DNA from: Acetonema longum DSM 6540 | Lineage (GTDB): Bacteria > Bacillota > Negativicutes > Sporomusales > Acetonemataceae | Length of the DNA: 50,140 bases | Reading direction: 5' to 3' | Assembly: GCF_000219125.1 (NCBI RefSeq) | Contig: NZ_AFGF01000079.1 | Location: 1 to 50,140 of the forward strand | Part shown: positions 16,231 through 24,325 of the stretch, piece by piece | Position numbering within the stretch: position 1 is the stretch's first letter | Layout of the letters: each line of letters begins with the position of its first letter | The notes under the pieces: model-generated | Database searches by the model: none | What the model was told of the DNA's origin: nothing | Seen by the model: only the letters and a program-made list of their open reading frames with translations | Translations under genes and position numbers: made by a program

Positions 16231-17334
16231 ATGACAACAGGGACTTCTTTATGGGATTTATTTGAGCAAAAAAGCATGAGTCGCCGCTCTTTTCTCAAGA
16301 CCTGCACAGCCCTTACCGCCCTGATGGGATTACCGGCGGCCATGGTGCGCCAAGTGGTAGAAGCCGCCGAAAAAAAAGCCCTGCCGGTCGTCATCTGGCT
16401 CCATGGCCACGAATGCACCGGCTGTGATGAAGCTTTTATCCGATCGGTTTCGCCGATGGCTTCGGACCTTATCCTTAACATGATCTCCCTCGAATACTCC
16501 GACACCCTGGCGGCTGCTGCCGGTGAGCCATTTGAACATCACCTGCAGGAGACCATGAAAAAGTACGCCGGTCAATACATTCTGGCTGTCGAAGGCGGTG
16601 TGCCTACCGCCGATAACGGTATCCACTGCATGGTGGGTGGCTGGCCGTTCCTGACAGTGCTTAAAGAAGCGGCTGCCGGTGCCGCCGCTATTATTGAATA
16701 TGGTTCCTGCGCCGCTTGGGGCGGCATCCAGGCCGCCGGGCCCAACCCCACGAAATCGGTGGCTGTGAGCGATGTTGTGCGCGGCAAACCCATTGTTAAA
16801 GTCCCGGGCTGTCCTCCCATCCCCGAAGTTATGACCGCCGTCGTAATGCACTACGCGCTGTTCAGCCAATTGCCGCCTCTTGACAGCCAAGGCCGGCCCA
16901 AGCAGTTTTTCGGCAACCGCATTCACGATACCTGTTACCGCCGGCCATTCTTTGATTCCGGCATGTTCGCGGAGAGATTTGACGACGCCGGGGCTAAAGC
17001 CGGCTGGTGTCTGTATAAACTCGGCTGCCGCGGACCGGAAACCTATAACTCCTGCGGCAATCTGCGCTGGTGGAACGGGTTATCCTACCCCATTCAGTCC
17101 GGTCACGGCTGCATTGGCTGCAGCAGCAAGAATTTTTGGGATCAAGATCCCTTCTATGAGAGACTGCCCAACATTCCCGTTCCGGGCACGAATGCCAACG
17201 CCGACATGGTAGGCGCCGTCGTTGCCGGTGCAGCCACAGCCGCTGTTGCGGTTCATGCCGCCCTGTCAGTAGCCCAGAAAAAATCGCGACAAACCAACGA
17301 ACAAGCTGACAACGTAAGGAGGCCGGAAGCATGA
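16231..17334 (+). CDS. hyaA: [NiFe] hydrogenase small subunit, Tat-exported, membrane-anchored
   Basis: 367 aa. It carries the iron-sulfur relay that takes electrons from the NiFe site of the large subunit. A twin-arginine signal MSRRSFLKTCTALTAL (about residues 15-30) shows export of the folded pair. Cluster ligands are visible: HECTGCDE, YGSCAAWGG, VPGCPPIPEV, then the His/Cys set around RIHDTCYR, KLGCRGPETYNSC and SGHGCIGCSS. A C-terminal hydrophobic helix (GAVVAGAATAAVAVHAAL) anchors it. The two extra cysteines of oxygen-tolerant enzymes are absent (CTGCD and AWGGI instead of CTCC and GC), so this should be a standard oxygen-sensitive group 1 uptake enzyme. It overlaps hyaB by 4 nt. Confidence 0.96.
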   Translation: MTTGTSLWDLFEQKSMSRRSFLKTCTALTALMGLPAAMVRQVVEAAEKKALPVVIWLHGHECTGCDEAFIRSVSPMASDLILNMISLEYSDTLAAAAGEPFEHHLQETMKKYAGQYILAVEGGVPTADNGIHCMVGGWPFLTVLKEAAAGAAAIIEYGSCAAWGGIQAAGPNPTKSVAVSDVVRGKPIVKVPGCPPIPEVMTAVVMHYALFSQLPPLDSQGRPKQFFGNRIHDTCYRRPFFDSGMFAERFDDAGAKAGWCLYKLGCRGPETYNSCGNLRWWNGLSYPIQSGHGCIGCSSKNFWDQDPFYERLPNIPVPGTNANADMVGAVVAGAATAAVAVHAALSVAQKKSRQTNEQADNVRRPEA

Positions 17335-19211
17335 AACGAGTGGTAGTTGATCCCGTTACCCGGATTGAGGGACACCTTCGGGTGGAAATAAAAGTAGACG
17401 AAGCCAGCGGCAAGGTTCAGGATGCTCTGTCCAGCGGCACTGCCTGGCGCGGCATCGAATTGATTGTAAAAGACCGGGATCCCCGTGATGTCTGGGCATA
17501 TGTCCAACGCATCTGCGGCGTGTGTACAACCGTCCATTCCCTGGCATCGCTGCGGGCGGTGGAAGACGCCCTGGGCATTGAGATCCCGAAAAATGCCAAC
17601 TACATCCGCAATATTATGGCTGCCAGTCAGAATATCCACGATCACCTGGTTCATTTTTACCACTTGCATGCCCTGGACTGGGTCAGCCCGGTGGAAGCCC
17701 TTAAGGCCGATCCGGCGGCTGTCGCTGCGCTGCAAAACGCCGTATTGGAGAAATACCGCCTGCCGCTGGCCGGTCCGGTGGAATTGGATACCGACGCCTA
17801 TCCCAAGGACTTTCCCAAGGCAACCACCTTATATTTTAAAACCATCCAGGACAAAGTCAGGAAAATCGTCGAGAGCGGCCAACTTGGCATCTTCGCCGGC
17901 CAGTGGTGGGACCATCCCGACTATAACCTCTTGCCGCCGGAAGTTCACCTCATGGCTGTGGCCCATTATCTGAACATGCTGGATCGCCAGCGGGAACTGG
18001 TGGTCTCTCATGTCGTCTTCGGCGGGAAGAATCCTCATCCGCATTTCATCGTCGGCGGTATGCCTTCTTCCATTTCCATGAATGATATGAATGCTCCGAT
18101 CAACACCGAGCGGTTGGCGGTCGTCGATACATCGATCAATTTGACCCTCAACCTGGTCAATTATTTCTACCTGCCCGACCTGCTGGCCATTGGTGACATT
18201 TACGTAAAAAAAGGCTACGTGGACGGCGGCGGTTTGGCCAAGGAACGGGTGCTGGGCTACGGTGACTTTCCTGACGAGCCCTACACCGGCATCACCAACG
18301 GTGATTTTCATAAAAAACTTCTGCTGCGCAGCAACGGCGTCGTCGAAAATTTCGGTCAAGGCCTGGCCAAAGCCGAGTACTTCAACCTGGAAGGCAAGGA
18401 TTATGCCGACCCGGCCATTCTCGCAGAAGGCGTCGAGCATTCCTGGTACACTTATCCCGAACCCGGCCAGGACGTCCATCCCTGGGCCGGAGCGACCGAG
18501 CCCCAATATACCGCCGGAAAAGAATGGAAGAATCTTGACGAACAAGGCAAGTACTCCTGGATCAAGACGCCAAAATGGCGGGGAAAAACGGCCGAAGTCG
18601 GTCCTTTGGCCCGTTACATCATTATCTATACCAAGGTGAAAAAAGGCCTGATTGAGCCGACCTGGGCTGAAAAAATGATTGTTGACCAAATCGAAGCCGT
18701 ATCCAAAGTCCTTAACGCGCCGCCTGAGGTATGGATGCCGACCACCGTCGGACGAACGGCTGTCCGCGGCCTGGAGGCCCAGCTCTGGGCTTACATCAAC
18801 AAATATTACTTCGACAAACTTATCAAAAACATCAAGAGCGGTGACACTGCCGTGGCCAATACCGCTAAATGGGAACCAGCCACCTGGTCCAAAGAGGCCA
18901 GAGGTATTGGCCTCCACGAAGCCCCCCGGGGCGCCCTCGGACACTGGATTGTTATCAAAGACGGAAAAACCGCCAACTATCAGGCCATCGTCCCTACCAC
19001 CTGGAACGCCTGCCCTCGGGACGACCAAGCCGGTTATGGGGCCTATGAAGCCAGTATGATCGATACCAAAATTAAAATCGCCGACAAACCCCTGGAAGTT
19101 CTAAAAGCTATTCGTTCTTTTGACCCATGTCTCGCCTGTGCGACTCACCTGTATGACGTTCAGGGCAACAAGCTTAGTATTGTGCACACTGATCCCTACA
19201 TAAAGCTATAG
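17331..19211 (+). CDS. hyaB: [NiFe] hydrogenase large subunit
   Basis: 626 aa. It holds the NiFe(CN)2CO active site. Nickel ligands are Cys62 and Cys65 in RICGVCTTVHS and Cys600 and Cys603 in DPCLACATH. His606 ends the mature protein; the 20 residues after it (beginning LYDVQGNK) would be removed by the maturation protease encoded at 21344. The conserved N terminus VVDPVTRIEGHLRVE is present. It is exported together with the small subunit, having no signal of its own. Start ATG overlaps the hyaA stop. The 11-nt gap to the cytochrome b gene, with a GGAGGG site, indicates one operon. Confidence 0.97.
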   Translation: MKRVVVDPVTRIEGHLRVEIKVDEASGKVQDALSSGTAWRGIELIVKDRDPRDVWAYVQRICGVCTTVHSLASLRAVEDALGIEIPKNANYIRNIMAASQNIHDHLVHFYHLHALDWVSPVEALKADPAAVAALQNAVLEKYRLPLAGPVELDTDAYPKDFPKATTLYFKTIQDKVRKIVESGQLGIFAGQWWDHPDYNLLPPEVHLMAVAHYLNMLDRQRELVVSHVVFGGKNPHPHFIVGGMPSSISMNDMNAPINTERLAVVDTSINLTLNLVNYFYLPDLLAIGDIYVKKGYVDGGGLAKERVLGYGDFPDEPYTGITNGDFHKKLLLRSNGVVENFGQGLAKAEYFNLEGKDYADPAILAEGVEHSWYTYPEPGQDVHPWAGATEPQYTAGKEWKNLDEQGKYSWIKTPKWRGKTAEVGPLARYIIIYTKVKKGLIEPTWAEKMIVDQIEAVSKVLNAPPEVWMPTTVGRTAVRGLEAQLWAYINKYYFDKLIKNIKSGDTAVANTAKWEPATWSKEARGIGLHEAPRGALGHWIVIKDGKTANYQAIVPTTWNACPRDDQAGYGAYEASMIDTKIKIADKPLEVLKAIRSFDPCLACATHLYDVQGNKLSIVHTDPYIKL

Positions 19212-19222
19212 GAGGGAAAGCA

Positions 19223-20005
19223 ATGAACAGTTCGAAAGAATATTATGTTTTCAGTCCTTGGCTGCGGATATTTCACTGGATCATGGCGTACAGCGTCCCC
19301 ATTCTCTTCTTTACCGGTTTGTATATCGGCAACCCGTTTTTCATCGGCAGTCAGGGCATTGAGCCGACTTACGCCTTCCGCCAGACTCTGTCCATGGAAA
19401 CCATCCGGTATATTCATTTTATCACGGCGTATGTTTTTGTCGGCTCCTTTATTTTGCGGATTTACGGCTTTATCATGAACAAGGGAGACCGCCTGTTTCC
19501 CCGTTTCTGGACCAAAGAATACTGGCTGGGCGCGAAGGAAGTGACCCTTCACTATTTATTTCTGTTGCCCCAGCATAAACCTTACCTGAGAAATCCCCTG
19601 GCCCGGACTTCCTACGTGGCCCTGTATGCCCTGATAGCGATTGAAATCATTACCGGTTTCGCCATGTACTATATGGTCAACCCGGACAGTTGGGGCGCCA
19701 AAATCTTCGGGCCCTGGAACGACTGGCTGGGTGGTGAATACTATGTTCATCTCATTCATCATTATGCGGCTTGGATGATTATGCTGTCTGCCATCGGCCA
19801 TATCTATATGGTGGTGCGGGCCGACTTTATAGAACGGGAAGGGGAAATATCCAGCATGTTCTCGGGAGTGAAGTTTCTGCGCCATGAACCTGTGGACCTG
19901 AAAGAAATCGCGGATGAAGCGGAGGAACGGCCTGATCGCGTCGAGCAACCGGGCGATGCTTCCCCTGCGTACTCCGCTAACAAGGCTGCGCCGGCAACAG
20001 ATTGA
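19223..20005 (+). CDS. hyaC: Hydrogenase cytochrome b subunit (HyaC family)
   Basis: 260 aa. It should take electrons from the small subunit to the quinone pool and anchor the enzyme in the membrane. Four main membrane segments are seen, with histidines suited to bind two b hemes: WLRIFHWIMAY, IRYIHFITAYVF, VHLIHHYAAWM and AIGHIYMVV. The C-terminal about 50 residues are polar and acidic (KEIADEAEERPD) and look cytoplasmic. Family length is about 235-260. It follows hyaB in the usual order. Confidence 0.93.
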   Translation: MNSSKEYYVFSPWLRIFHWIMAYSVPILFFTGLYIGNPFFIGSQGIEPTYAFRQTLSMETIRYIHFITAYVFVGSFILRIYGFIMNKGDRLFPRFWTKEYWLGAKEVTLHYLFLLPQHKPYLRNPLARTSYVALYALIAIEIITGFAMYYMVNPDSWGAKIFGPWNDWLGGEYYVHLIHHYAAWMIMLSAIGHIYMVVRADFIEREGEISSMFSGVKFLRHEPVDLKEIADEAEERPDRVEQPGDASPAYSANKAAPATD

Positions 20006-20034
20006 CGTCACATTAAATAATGGGGGGATTTCTC

Positions 20035-20271
20035 ATGTGTAAGTTCTGCGGCTGCGGGCCTAGCGGCGGCAATACGCAAATCAAGCTTATCGTGAATGGT
20101 TTTGGCAATGCCAAAGAAGTGGAAAAGAGTTTGTTGGGATTACCGGGAGTATATCATGTCCACGTTCATGCCCATGACGGACAGACAACCGTTGATTACA
20201 ATCCGGCCCGGATCTCGCCGTCCGACATCACCGCAAAATTGGCGGAGCGCGGCCTGCAGGCCGTCGTTTAA
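20035..20271 (+). CDS. Small HMA-fold protein with an N-terminal CXXCGC metal motif
   Basis: 78 aa from the ATG at 20035, chosen over an in-frame ATG at 20020 because the GGGGGG ribosome site at 20022-20027 overlaps that earlier codon. It starts MCKFCGCGPSGGN. This CXXCGC motif is what HypB proteins such as that of E. coli carry at their N terminus for high-affinity nickel binding. The rest (about residues 16-78) reads as a heavy-metal-associated (HMA) fold, with IKLIVNGFGNAKEVEKSLLG and VTTVDYNP-like strands, but lacks the usual MXCXXC loop (GFGNAKE is in its place). The downstream HypB lacks its own CXXCGC. A nickel carrier working with HypA and HypB is the natural inference; no function is proven. 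Confidence 0.8.
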   Translation: MCKFCGCGPSGGNTQIKLIVNGFGNAKEVEKSLLGLPGVYHVHVHAHDGQTTVDYNPARISPSDITAKLAERGLQAVV

Positions 20272-20276
20272 GCAAA

Positions 20277-20618
20277 ATGCACGAAATGGCGATTGCGCAA
20301 GGCGTATTGGATATCACGCTGGATAACGCGGCTGGTCATCAGGCGAAAAAAGTAACAAAAATAAACCTTTTGATCGGGCAAATGACCGGAGTGGAACCGG
20401 AAGCACTGCGCTTTTGTTTCAGTACGGTTGCCCAAGGCACCATAGCGGCTGAAGCTGAACTGGCCATCACCGGTGTGCCTCTGGTGGCTGAGTGTCAGGA
20501 TTGCGGGCGGAAGTTTGACGTGGAAGGGTACCGGTTTCTTTGCTCAGCCTGCGGCTCGGCCAAAGTGGCGGTCATCTCCGGCCGGGAACTCAGAGTGGAC
20601 TATCTGGAGGTAGACTAA
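20277..20618 (+). CDS. hypA: Hydrogenase maturation nickel chaperone HypA
   Basis: 113 aa. HypA binds Ni(II) through the N-terminal MHE motif (His2) and delivers it with HypB to the hydrogenase large subunit. The structural zinc site is visible as two Cys pairs, CQDCG and CSACG, near residues 74-93. The length is standard. It begins 5 nt after the small CXXCGC protein and its stop touches the hypB start, so the three genes are tightly coupled. Confidence 0.96.
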   Translation: MHEMAIAQGVLDITLDNAAGHQAKKVTKINLLIGQMTGVEPEALRFCFSTVAQGTIAAEAELAITGVPLVAECQDCGRKFDVEGYRFLCSACGSAKVAVISGRELRVDYLEVD

Positions 20619-21320
20619 TTGGAAATTCAGGTGAAAGAAAATATTCTGGGCAAAAACGATCAAATTGCCGCCGAAATCAATGCTCTCTTGTCCAGTTATA
20701 ACATTTTCGCGTTGAACTTAATGGGATCCCCCGGATCCGGCAAAACATCCCTCTTGGAACACACGATTGCGGCATTGGGGAACGAACTGCGCCTGGCTGT
20801 GATTGAGGGGGACCTGTTTACTTCCAAGGATGCCGACCGCATCGCCCGGCATGGAGCGCCGGTGGTCCAGATCAATACCAGCGGCGGTTGTCATCTGGAT
20901 GCGAACATGGTGCAAGAGGCCATAACCAAGCTGGACTTAAGCGGGCTTGATCTGATTATCATTGAAAATGTCGGCAATTTAGTCTGCCCGGCCGAATTTA
21001 ATATAGGTGAAGACGCCAGAGCTACGGTCCTGAGCATTACCGAGGGCGAGGATAAACCGCTGAAATATCCGCTTGTCTTTAAAGAAGCCGGGATAGTGAT
21101 TTTGAATAAGATTGATTTGTTGCCTTACACCAGTTTTGATATGGCGGGGGCAACCGAAGATATTGTCAGTCTTAACCCGGCGGTTGTTATTGCTCCTGTT
21201 TCCTGCCGGACTGGCGCCGGATTGAATGACTGGACAGAGTGGCTAAAACGGCAGACAGCCCATAAAAGGGCGGGACTGGCCCCAAGCCGATTCACTGCCG
21301 GTCAGGGCAAATTTGGATGA
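20619..21320 (+). CDS. hypB: Hydrogenase maturation GTPase HypB, without the N-terminal CXXCGC motif
   Basis: 233 aa from a TTG at 20619, directly after the hypA stop, with GGAGGT 8 nt upstream. HypB is a dimeric SIMIBI GTPase that drives nickel insertion. Seen are the P loop GSPGSGKT (36-43), EGDLFTSKDADR, the metal-site stretch INTSGGCHLDA, ENVGNLVCPAEF and the guanine-specificity NKID. The N terminus (MEIQVKENILGKND) has no CXXCGC and no His-rich tail; that motif occurs instead on the separate protein at 20035. The C-terminal tail after about residue 215 is basic and poorly conserved. Confidence 0.96.
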   Translation: MEIQVKENILGKNDQIAAEINALLSSYNIFALNLMGSPGSGKTSLLEHTIAALGNELRLAVIEGDLFTSKDADRIARHGAPVVQINTSGGCHLDANMVQEAITKLDLSGLDLIIIENVGNLVCPAEFNIGEDARATVLSITEGEDKPLKYPLVFKEAGIVILNKIDLLPYTSFDMAGATEDIVSLNPAVVIAPVSCRTGAGLNDWTEWLKRQTAHKRAGLAPSRFTAGQGKFG

Positions 21321-21343
21321 CACACAGATAGGAGATAAAAACG

Positions 21344-21826
21344 GTGAAACGGATAACAGTGTTGGGCATCGGCAACATTCTGCTGCAGGATGAAGGCTTT
21401 GGCGTCAGAGTTATTGAGGAACTGCAGCGGCGTTACCGGTTTACCGAACCCGTGCAGGTTCTGGATGGCGGTACCCTGGGCATGGAGCTACTGCACTTTA
21501 TTACCGGGTCTGCCCGGCTGTTGGTCATCGATGCCATTGACGGCGGCCAGCCGCCCGGCAGTTTCTACCGCCTGACCGGCGAGGCCGTCCAGGCCTATTT
21601 TCAGGATAAGGTATCACTGCACGAATTGGGCCTGAAAGATGTGCTGGCCGCGCTCAAAGTATTGGATGAGCCGGTTGAGGAAGTGGTCATCATCGGAGTG
21701 CAGCCGGCAGTCCTTGACCTGGGTCTCGATCTGACGCCCGCCGTTGTCGCTATGATCGAACCGGCCATAGCGGCGGTTATCGCTCAGCTCAAAGGCTGGC
21801 AGGCAGAGGTGTGGGAAAATGGTTGA
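21344..21826 (+). CDS. hyaD: Hydrogenase maturation endopeptidase
   Basis: 160 aa from a GTG at 21344, with AGGAGA upstream. After nickel is inserted it cleaves the C-terminal extension of the large subunit behind the DPCxxCxxH histidine. The family signature is present: GIGNILLQDEGFGVRVIEEL with the nickel-sensing Glu, DGGTLGMELL, and VIDAIDGG with the second acidic ligand; His in LHELGLKDVL is the third. Standard length. Its end overlaps hypF by 8 nt. Confidence 0.93.
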   Translation: MKRITVLGIGNILLQDEGFGVRVIEELQRRYRFTEPVQVLDGGTLGMELLHFITGSARLLVIDAIDGGQPPGSFYRLTGEAVQAYFQDKVSLHELGLKDVLAALKVLDEPVEEVVIIGVQPAVLDLGLDLTPAVVAMIEPAIAAVIAQLKGWQAEVWENG

Positions 21827-24101
21827 GGAGACCGGTGCCACGCTGGGAAACATTGAGCGGATCGGGATTCATATTGCCGGGATTGTGCAGGGGGTGGGGT
21901 TCCGCCCCTTTGTGTATAATCTGGCGCGGCGGCATCATTTAAGGGGTTGGGTGCTGAATGACGGGGCTGGGGTTAGGATCGAAGCTGAGGGAGCGAGTCA
22001 TGCCCTGCGGGAATTTGTGGCGGGCTTGACAGCCGAGGCGCCACCATTGGCCGTGATTGCGGATATGATGATCATAGCGCTGCCGTTAAAAGGCGAAACA
22101 CAATTTGAAATTAAATCAAGCCTGATATCTGTCACTCATTCAGCAACTATATCCCCGGATATTGCTACCTGCCCCGACTGTCGCCGGGAAATGGCCGACC
22201 CCAATAACCGGCGGTTCGGTTACCCTTTTACCAATTGTACTAACTGCGGTCCCCGTTATACTATTATTACCGGTGTTCCCTATGATCGGATGCGTACCAC
22301 TATGGACCCCTTTGCCATGTGTCCGGCCTGTCAGGCCGAGTATGATGATCCTGCCAACCGGCGGTTTCACGCCCAACCCAATGCCTGTCCGGTGTGCGGG
22401 CCCCGGTATCGCCTGCTCAACTCCGATGGCCAAGAAGCGGCGGGCCAGCCCTTAACAGAGGCGCGGCGTCTTCTTAAAAACGGCGCCATTGTGGCTGTCA
22501 AAGGAATCGGCGGCTATCACCTGGTTTGCGATGCAATGAACCAACAAGCGGTGACACTTTTACGGACCAGAAAGATTCGCGAAGATAAGCCTTTTGCCGT
22601 GATGGGCGGCAGCCTGGAGTCTGTCCGGCGGCACTGCCTGGTGTCACAGGCGGAAGAAACTTTTCTTACCGGCGCTGTTCGTCCGATTGTTTTACTGGCC
22701 AAGACAGCCGGTTACAGCCTGGCTGAGGCGGTAGCGCCGGGCAATCCTTGTCTTGGCGTGATGCTGCCCTATGCGCCTGTGCATTGGCTGTTGCTGGCGC
22801 CTGAGGATGTCTGGGTCATGACCAGCGGCAATAGCAGCGACGAGCCGATAGCTTATACTGATGGGGATGCCATAGCCAGACTGGCGGGGATTGCCGACTA
22901 TTTTCTGATTCACAACCGCGAAATTCATTACCGGGCCGATGACTCAGTGGTCCGGATATTTAATGATAAACCCTATATCCTGCGCCGGAGCCGGGGCCTG
23001 GCCCCGGCTCCAATCCGCCTGGTACGGCCAGGTCCACCGGTATTGGCCTGCGGCGGCGAACTGAAGAATGCCTTTTGTTTGACTAAAGGAGACCAAGCCT
23101 TCGTCAGCGTCCATATGGGCGACCTGGAGAATATGGCTGCCTTTGAATCTTATAAAGCAACCATCGGACACTGCCAAGGTCTGTTGGGCATCCGGCCGGA
23201 AGTCGTGGCCTGTGATTTACATCCCGAATACTTGTCGACGAAATATGCTGATCATTGGAATCTTCCCCGGATCGCCGTGCAGCACCATCACGCCCATATC
23301 GCTTCCGTCCTGGCCGAACATGGCCTGGAGGAACCGGTTATCGGCATTGCCTTTGACGGGACCGGCTACGGCAGTGACGGACACCTGTGGGGCGGTGAAT
23401 TCTTGCTGGCCGACTGCCGGGAATTTACTCGTCTGGCCCACTGCCGGTATTTGCCGCTGCCGGGCGCGAGCCGGGCCATTAAAGAGCCCTGGCGGCCGGC
23501 GGCCTGGATGCTCCAGGAACTGTATAATGCAGATTTTGTGAATCTGGACATACCTCTGGCCCGATTGCTTCCGGAGGGCTGGCAAATGACCATCCAGGCG
23601 GCGGCGAAAGGAATCAATGCCCCGCTCACTTCCAGTGCCGGGAGGCTGTTCGATATTGCGGCGGCCATTCTCGGTATCCGGACCCATATCCATTACGAAG
23701 GCCAGGCGGCGGTAGAACTCGAACTGGCGGCAACCGGCGCTCGTGGGGACACTCTGCCTTATGATATCACCGCCGGCAACGTCCGGGAACTGGACTTTCG
23801 ACCCACCTTCGCCGCTATGGTGCAGGCCATAGGGCAGGGGCGCGGAACAGCCGAACTGGCGGCGGCGTTTCATACAACCCTGGCGGCGGCCATCACCGAT
23901 ATGACCCGGCGGTTAAGTAAAACAACGGGCATTCGCAAAGTGGCCTTGAGCGGCGGCGTTTTTCAGAATATGACCCTTTTGCGGCAAGTCGCCGGATTGC
24001 TGGAAAAAGATTTTACCGTACTGATACACCGCCAGGTGCCAACCAATGACGGCGGCTTATGCCTGGGCCAGGCGGCGGTCGCGATCGAAAGGAGCAGATA
24101 A
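21819..24101 (+). CDS. hypF: Carbamoyltransferase HypF
   Basis: 760 aa, full length. HypF uses carbamoyl phosphate and ATP to carbamoylate the C-terminal Cys of HypE, the first step in making the cyanide ligands. Domains in order are an acylphosphatase domain (IAGIVQGVGFRPFVYNLA, residues about 13-100), two zinc fingers (CPDC, CTNCG, CPAC, CPVCG), a YrdC-like domain (KGIGGYHLVCDA, VMTSGNSSDEPI), and a Kae1-like domain with metal ligands in HHHAHIASVLAEHG and the nucleotide part ALSGGVFQN. It overlaps the protease gene by 8 nt and is followed 2 nt later by hypC. Confidence 0.97.
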   Translation: MVEETGATLGNIERIGIHIAGIVQGVGFRPFVYNLARRHHLRGWVLNDGAGVRIEAEGASHALREFVAGLTAEAPPLAVIADMMIIALPLKGETQFEIKSSLISVTHSATISPDIATCPDCRREMADPNNRRFGYPFTNCTNCGPRYTIITGVPYDRMRTTMDPFAMCPACQAEYDDPANRRFHAQPNACPVCGPRYRLLNSDGQEAAGQPLTEARRLLKNGAIVAVKGIGGYHLVCDAMNQQAVTLLRTRKIREDKPFAVMGGSLESVRRHCLVSQAEETFLTGAVRPIVLLAKTAGYSLAEAVAPGNPCLGVMLPYAPVHWLLLAPEDVWVMTSGNSSDEPIAYTDGDAIARLAGIADYFLIHNREIHYRADDSVVRIFNDKPYILRRSRGLAPAPIRLVRPGPPVLACGGELKNAFCLTKGDQAFVSVHMGDLENMAAFESYKATIGHCQGLLGIRPEVVACDLHPEYLSTKYADHWNLPRIAVQHHHAHIASVLAEHGLEEPVIGIAFDGTGYGSDGHLWGGEFLLADCREFTRLAHCRYLPLPGASRAIKEPWRPAAWMLQELYNADFVNLDIPLARLLPEGWQMTIQAAAKGINAPLTSSAGRLFDIAAAILGIRTHIHYEGQAAVELELAATGARGDTLPYDITAGNVRELDFRPTFAAMVQAIGQGRGTAELAAAFHTTLAAAITDMTRRLSKTTGIRKVALSGGVFQNMTLLRQVAGLLEKDFTVLIHRQVPTNDGGLCLGQAAVAIERSR

Positions 24102-24103
24102 AA

Positions 24104-24325
24104 ATGTGTCTAGCGGTGCCGGCAAAGGTTATCGATATCATTGATCTTTTAGCCACGGTGGAAGTCGGCGGGATCACCCGTCAAATCAGCCTGATGCTCT
24201 TGCCTGACGTGACAATCGGGGATTTTGTCCTGGTGCATGCCGGTTTTGCCATTCAGAAGGTAGACCAGGAAGAAGCCCGGCGTACTACGGAGTTGCTTAA
24301 GGAATTGGCCGGCTATGCTGAATAA
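24104..24325 (+). CDS. hypC: Hydrogenase maturation chaperone HypC
   Basis: 73 aa from the ATG at 24104, which puts the essential Cys at position 2 (MCLAVPAKVID) and has AAAGGAG upstream. HypC binds iron with HypD and carries the Fe(CN)2CO unit to the large subunit. GDFVLVHAGFAIQKVD is the conserved core. Standard length. It overlaps hypD by 11 nt, consistent with their action as a complex. Confidence 0.96.
   Translation: MCLAVPAKVIDIIDLLATVEVGGITRQISLMLLPDVTIGDFVLVHAGFAIQKVDQEEARRTTELLKELAGYAE

Noticed and set aside
17829-19028. A long open frame (about 400 codons) on the minus strand inside hyaB
   Set aside because: It is antisense to the highly conserved large-subunit gene, has no ribosome site or recognisable family, and arises from the GC-biased third positions of hyaB.
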